A stretch of 64,000 bases of DNA from Paragonimus skrjabini miyazakii. Its lineage: Eukaryota > Platyhelminthes > Trematoda > Plagiorchiida > Troglotrematidae. Below, piece by piece: positions 60,587 to 64,000 of this stretch; within the stretch, counting starts at the first letter, position 1; the number at the start of each line of letters is the position of its first letter. The DNA is taken from positions 142,479 through 206,478 of the forward strand of contig JTDE01000125.1 of assembly GCA_014338405.1 (NCBI GenBank). Reading direction: 5' to 3'. Below the pieces are notes generated by a model. The model was given only the letters and a program-made list of their open reading frames with translations. It made no database searches and was not told the DNA's origin. Position numbers and translations under genes: made by a program.

Positions 60587-63500
60587 GTGAGTGGTTTGGT
60601 CAGATTTATTATCCGTAGCAATTTTCGTGAAGGCAGATTTCTAAGGAAGTTAACGAGAGTTTTATACAGTTCACTTTAACTACGCAGTGCCCTAGATGAC
60701 TGTGCTTCTAAAATAAAACAGTTGTTTTGCTAAAACTCAAGGAATTTTAATGGAAAATTTGGCCAGATTATTTGTTTGGATGAACCGTTTATTTCTGTGG
60801 CAAGATAAGCCGATATTTATAAAGTGATAATTCTCGAAGGTTCCACTGGGTTAACGGCTAAATGCTTTGGTTTGGTTCACACATTTTCCATCTCACCTGT
60901 CAGATGAATTCACCCAAGGAGAGAGCGGATGTAAAAGTGCCGTCGAGGCTCGTCTGACAGAAAATATGCTAAACTTCATAGCTTGTTCGAATGTCCCACA
61001 TTACAGTAGACGATCTTAACAAACAGACCACGGTGATGCTTATAAGGTAGTGTAAAATTTTATTGATCCTGACATTTTTAAGATAACAGCGTTCCCCTCA
61101 ACCAAGGATCATTTTTCAGGTAGCGCATAACTGTTTATTCGACGGAGGCATTACTTTTTAAAAGGGGAGCGTTCCAATCTGGTGGAACTTGATCGATTTG
61201 AATGTGACCCATTCAATAAAACAACTGTGACTCGAAAAAATAACGTCAGTATAAGTATACCCACGTTAGTGACACTGTGGTTGTACCAAAAACTGTTTTC
61301 GGGAAAGAAAGAAAAAATACATTCGTATGATCTGCCTGAAGTTGCATTGTACTATGTGGAGTACAAAGCCAACCTATAATTACGAGTCAAGCAAACATAA
61401 ATCATGCAAGAGATTCATACTAATATATAAAACCAGACAACGAACTGACAGAGATTGCAGTACTTGACAAGAGACACCGTGACAGGAAACTATTGGACTC
61501 TAGGTGAGTCAATACATTTATGAAGACTTCATTCTTATGTGCAAAAGATTTTCAATGAACGGCATCGCACACATGCCACAACAATCGACTGACGATCATT
61601 GTTTTCCGTAGATGTAGATCGGTTATTCATCTGTCAGAGTGATACACGAACAGTACTCATGAGCGTTTCGCAATTAGTTATCCGATTTGTGGTCACTTTA
61701 GCGGTAGGTCAGGGTTGGTCTCACAAGACTATTTTAATTCCTAAGAAATTGGGTTCGGTTCAGATCTACAATTGTTTTGTGTGTGGTTCTGAGAGTTTTG
61801 TTTTTCCACAAAATAAATCTACTGCGAAATTTAGTTTACCTCTTTAAGACGGTTTACCAGAAGGTGTGTTTCCCCTCGAGAGGGAACTACGGGGAGAGCA
61901 CTAATAATATTTTCCAATTTAAAGCCACCTGATCACACTTTCCTGTGTCTCGACAGTGGTTTCATGTGGGTTATCTACAGCTTATGATATCTCAATGAGT
62001 TTCTCTGACGTTGCTGCACACTCCCATTGTAGCTCAAACTAAGCGTACAATGGGAAGTGTTGTGGAAGCATGAAAACGCATTAGAAATAAAATACCGCAA
62101 GAGGGCTTACGCTGACAGGTATCTCAGTGGAGTTGTGTCAGCGAACGTTCGCTATGCACCACATCAGCACGGCTGAGCTCTTCAAGCTACCTTGTCCGTG
62201 TCAGTGTTCAATGTTCACCTCCCATGGACCACTGAAACTTACAGTTATGGGAAATCGTAGCTCGCTATTAACCCTCCAGTTTGATGTTTGTTTTCACTAG
62301 CCAACCAAAAGCATCGGCGCTATCCAGTTAATATGAACCATTCGGGCTATATAGAACAAGAGCACAGAAACCTTCTAAGTCATCTTATGCGGAGAACAAG
62401 TCATACAAAACGATATCGGGGCACAGAAGATGGAGAAGATGTGGACGAGTTAGCTACCGTATTATAGAATTTCTGCGTACAGCAGTCAAGATAGAGTCAT
62501 CCCTACGGATTTAACGTCATGAGGTTTCGATGGCGAGAAAATTGTATTTCAGATGCTGGTTACTGTTCTAATAAGCAAAGTAGTATACATGCTGCACTCC
62601 ATGAGAGGCCAGTGGCAAGCGACTATGAGGTCTAATTGAGGAAGTAATTGGTTTACAATAATGTCCACGAAACACCCGACCTACTTCGAACGAAGTCTGT
62701 AGCCTGGACCTATTTAGTGACGCAATCAGCGTTGTTCACCCCTGATATCCTAGCTAGCAATGGTTTATTTTGACTGCAGGTCCCTTCATTGAAACCGGTG
62801 ACCGTCTGGCTGTTAATCCTGGATTACTCTCCCAGGAGTTACGTCGAAGATTTTAGGTAAATCATCCAATTGTTAGTTAACGGGTTCACGCCAACTTTTG
62901 GTCATATCATGTGGGTTTCTTTCAGATAAACAGCACAGTTTCATAGAAGGTGCACAGTGCGTGACAAAAACAAACAAATTTTTAATGACCTCTCCCGATT
63001 AATCGCCCGTGGGTTAATTAGAAATATGGATTGTTGACATTCATTGCCGAAGTTAATTTCTCGCTACAATAGTACATACCTGGAAGCTTACACAAAGAGA
63101 AAGCATGCAATGAAAAGTTGTAGTAAATAATATAGGAGCGGATTAAAACAAGGGTATTAACGGTAACGCGATAGAGGGCTTGTTGGATGGATTGCACGAG
63201 CAATCATAATGCAACTTTCGGGAATTTTTATTTATCCGCCAACGGTGTGATTTAGAAAATATATGCTTGTGCTACCTTCTACGGTGAAGTATCGTTTGCA
63301 TCTAATCGGTTACTTTTGTGAACTAGGCAGACAAAATATGCCGTATGGTTACATAGTATCAAAAGATAATTTGCTATTTAGGAGACGATGAGTGAAACAG
63401 TGATTTTCAAAACAGTCTGATGACAATTTACCAAACTGGAAACGATGTGATGGTTATTGCATTAGTAACAACCCAACGTAACTCGTGCACTCTAAAAAAG

Positions 63501-64000
63501 GGTGTATTAGTTACTACTGACAACAGTGGATAGAAAAAATACAATGAGGCAAGAGTAACGAACAGCTTTTATAAGCAATAAAATCTGTTTTACAAAACTG
63601 GTCGTTTAGTTAAACGAATAAAAAATCGAATTGATAACTGACAGCAACAGTCACATCCTCTTCAGATAAATTCAGGAATGATCACGAACTGCTAATACCT
63701 TACTTTATTAGTAGACTTTCAAGATATGTATTGAATGGGTTGTTATTACAAAAGGAGCTGGTAAGGTGAAGCAGAGATATAGCTGTTTAAAGCACTTTAG
63801 GTACCTGTTGTTCATAGACGGCAGCGAGCTTCAACATATCAGTAGTGATCGAGTTTGTTAAAGTTTTTGTGATCCAGTAACTAATGGGAACACAAAACGG
63901 AGTCTTGCAGTTTTCAGTACTTGTTCTGTTACAAGTGAATATCTTCATCACAGCATGATGTTAACCCTTAGTTTACTCTTATCACTCGCAAATATAAAAC
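60587..64000. other. No recognisable exon
   Basis: Remaining part of the presumed filamin intron. Nothing resembling Ig-filamin repeats, mobile-element proteins or RNA genes was seen on either strand. Confidence 0.45.

Larger units (their letters stand above)
58422..64000 (+). other. Filamin intron 3 (partial, at least 5.6 kb, phase 1)
   Basis: Starts at donor gtgagt (58422). No stretch to the window end translates into a filamin Ig repeat, so the next exon is beyond 64,000 or too short to recognise. The intron contains a candidate alternative exon at 60496-60586. Short frames at 61182-61379 and 61599-61847 are unrecognised. Confidence 0.6.

Overview
The window is eukaryotic DNA, most likely from a parasitic flatworm (digenean trematode). 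Three things point there: coding exons separated by kilobases of intron, a crowd of badly decayed retroelements (RTE-like LINEs, a Penelope-like element, tRNA-derived SINEs), and LINE and Penelope protein relics that resemble trematode families as I know them. The species cannot be fixed from the sequence alone. There is no sign of bacterial gene organisation, CRISPR, rRNA or an intact tRNA. Two runs of exactly 100 N mark scaffold joins.

The one clearly real host gene is the 5' end of a filamin, on the + strand at about 49.1 to 58.4 kb and continuing past the right edge. Exon 1 (ATG at 49154) encodes an acidic N-terminus and most of the first calponin-homology (CH) domain. Exon 2 (51434-51546) completes CH1. 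Exon 3 (58037-58421) encodes CH2. Splice phases agree throughout (1, then 0, then 1), giving 286 codons plus one base of a canonical actin-binding domain. The Ig-like rod repeats are not recognised before 64,000, so the next intron exceeds 5.5 kb. Two candidate extra exons fit the reading frame: a 90-nt phase 0/0 cassette at 51835-51924 between CH1 and CH2, and a possible alternative first exon at 60496-60586 that ends in the same phase as exon 3 and would yield a filamin without its actin-binding domain.

Layout of the rest. 0-6 kb: no gene; a few short palindromes. 6.1-6.5 kb: an inverted pair of tRNA-derived SINE copies; a third copy lies in filamin intron 1. 8.0-8.9 kb: a dead IS630/Tc1/mariner-type transposase. 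11.9-12.15 kb: a small LINE fragment. 16.2-18.1 kb (- strand): a 5'-truncated, frameshifted RTE-like LINE reverse transcriptase. 18-33.6 kb: no recognisable gene; scaffold gap at 24869-24968. 33.65-35.02 kb: a Penelope-like element with a broken reverse transcriptase but a still-open GIY-YIG endonuclease frame. 36-44 kb: degenerate tRNA-like SINE relics and a second gap. 44-49 kb: nothing recognised.

Outside the filamin exons, every open frame of 60-130 codons looks like chance or mobile-element debris. Most of the first 48 kb is therefore intergenic or the intron or 5' flank of genes whose exons I cannot see.
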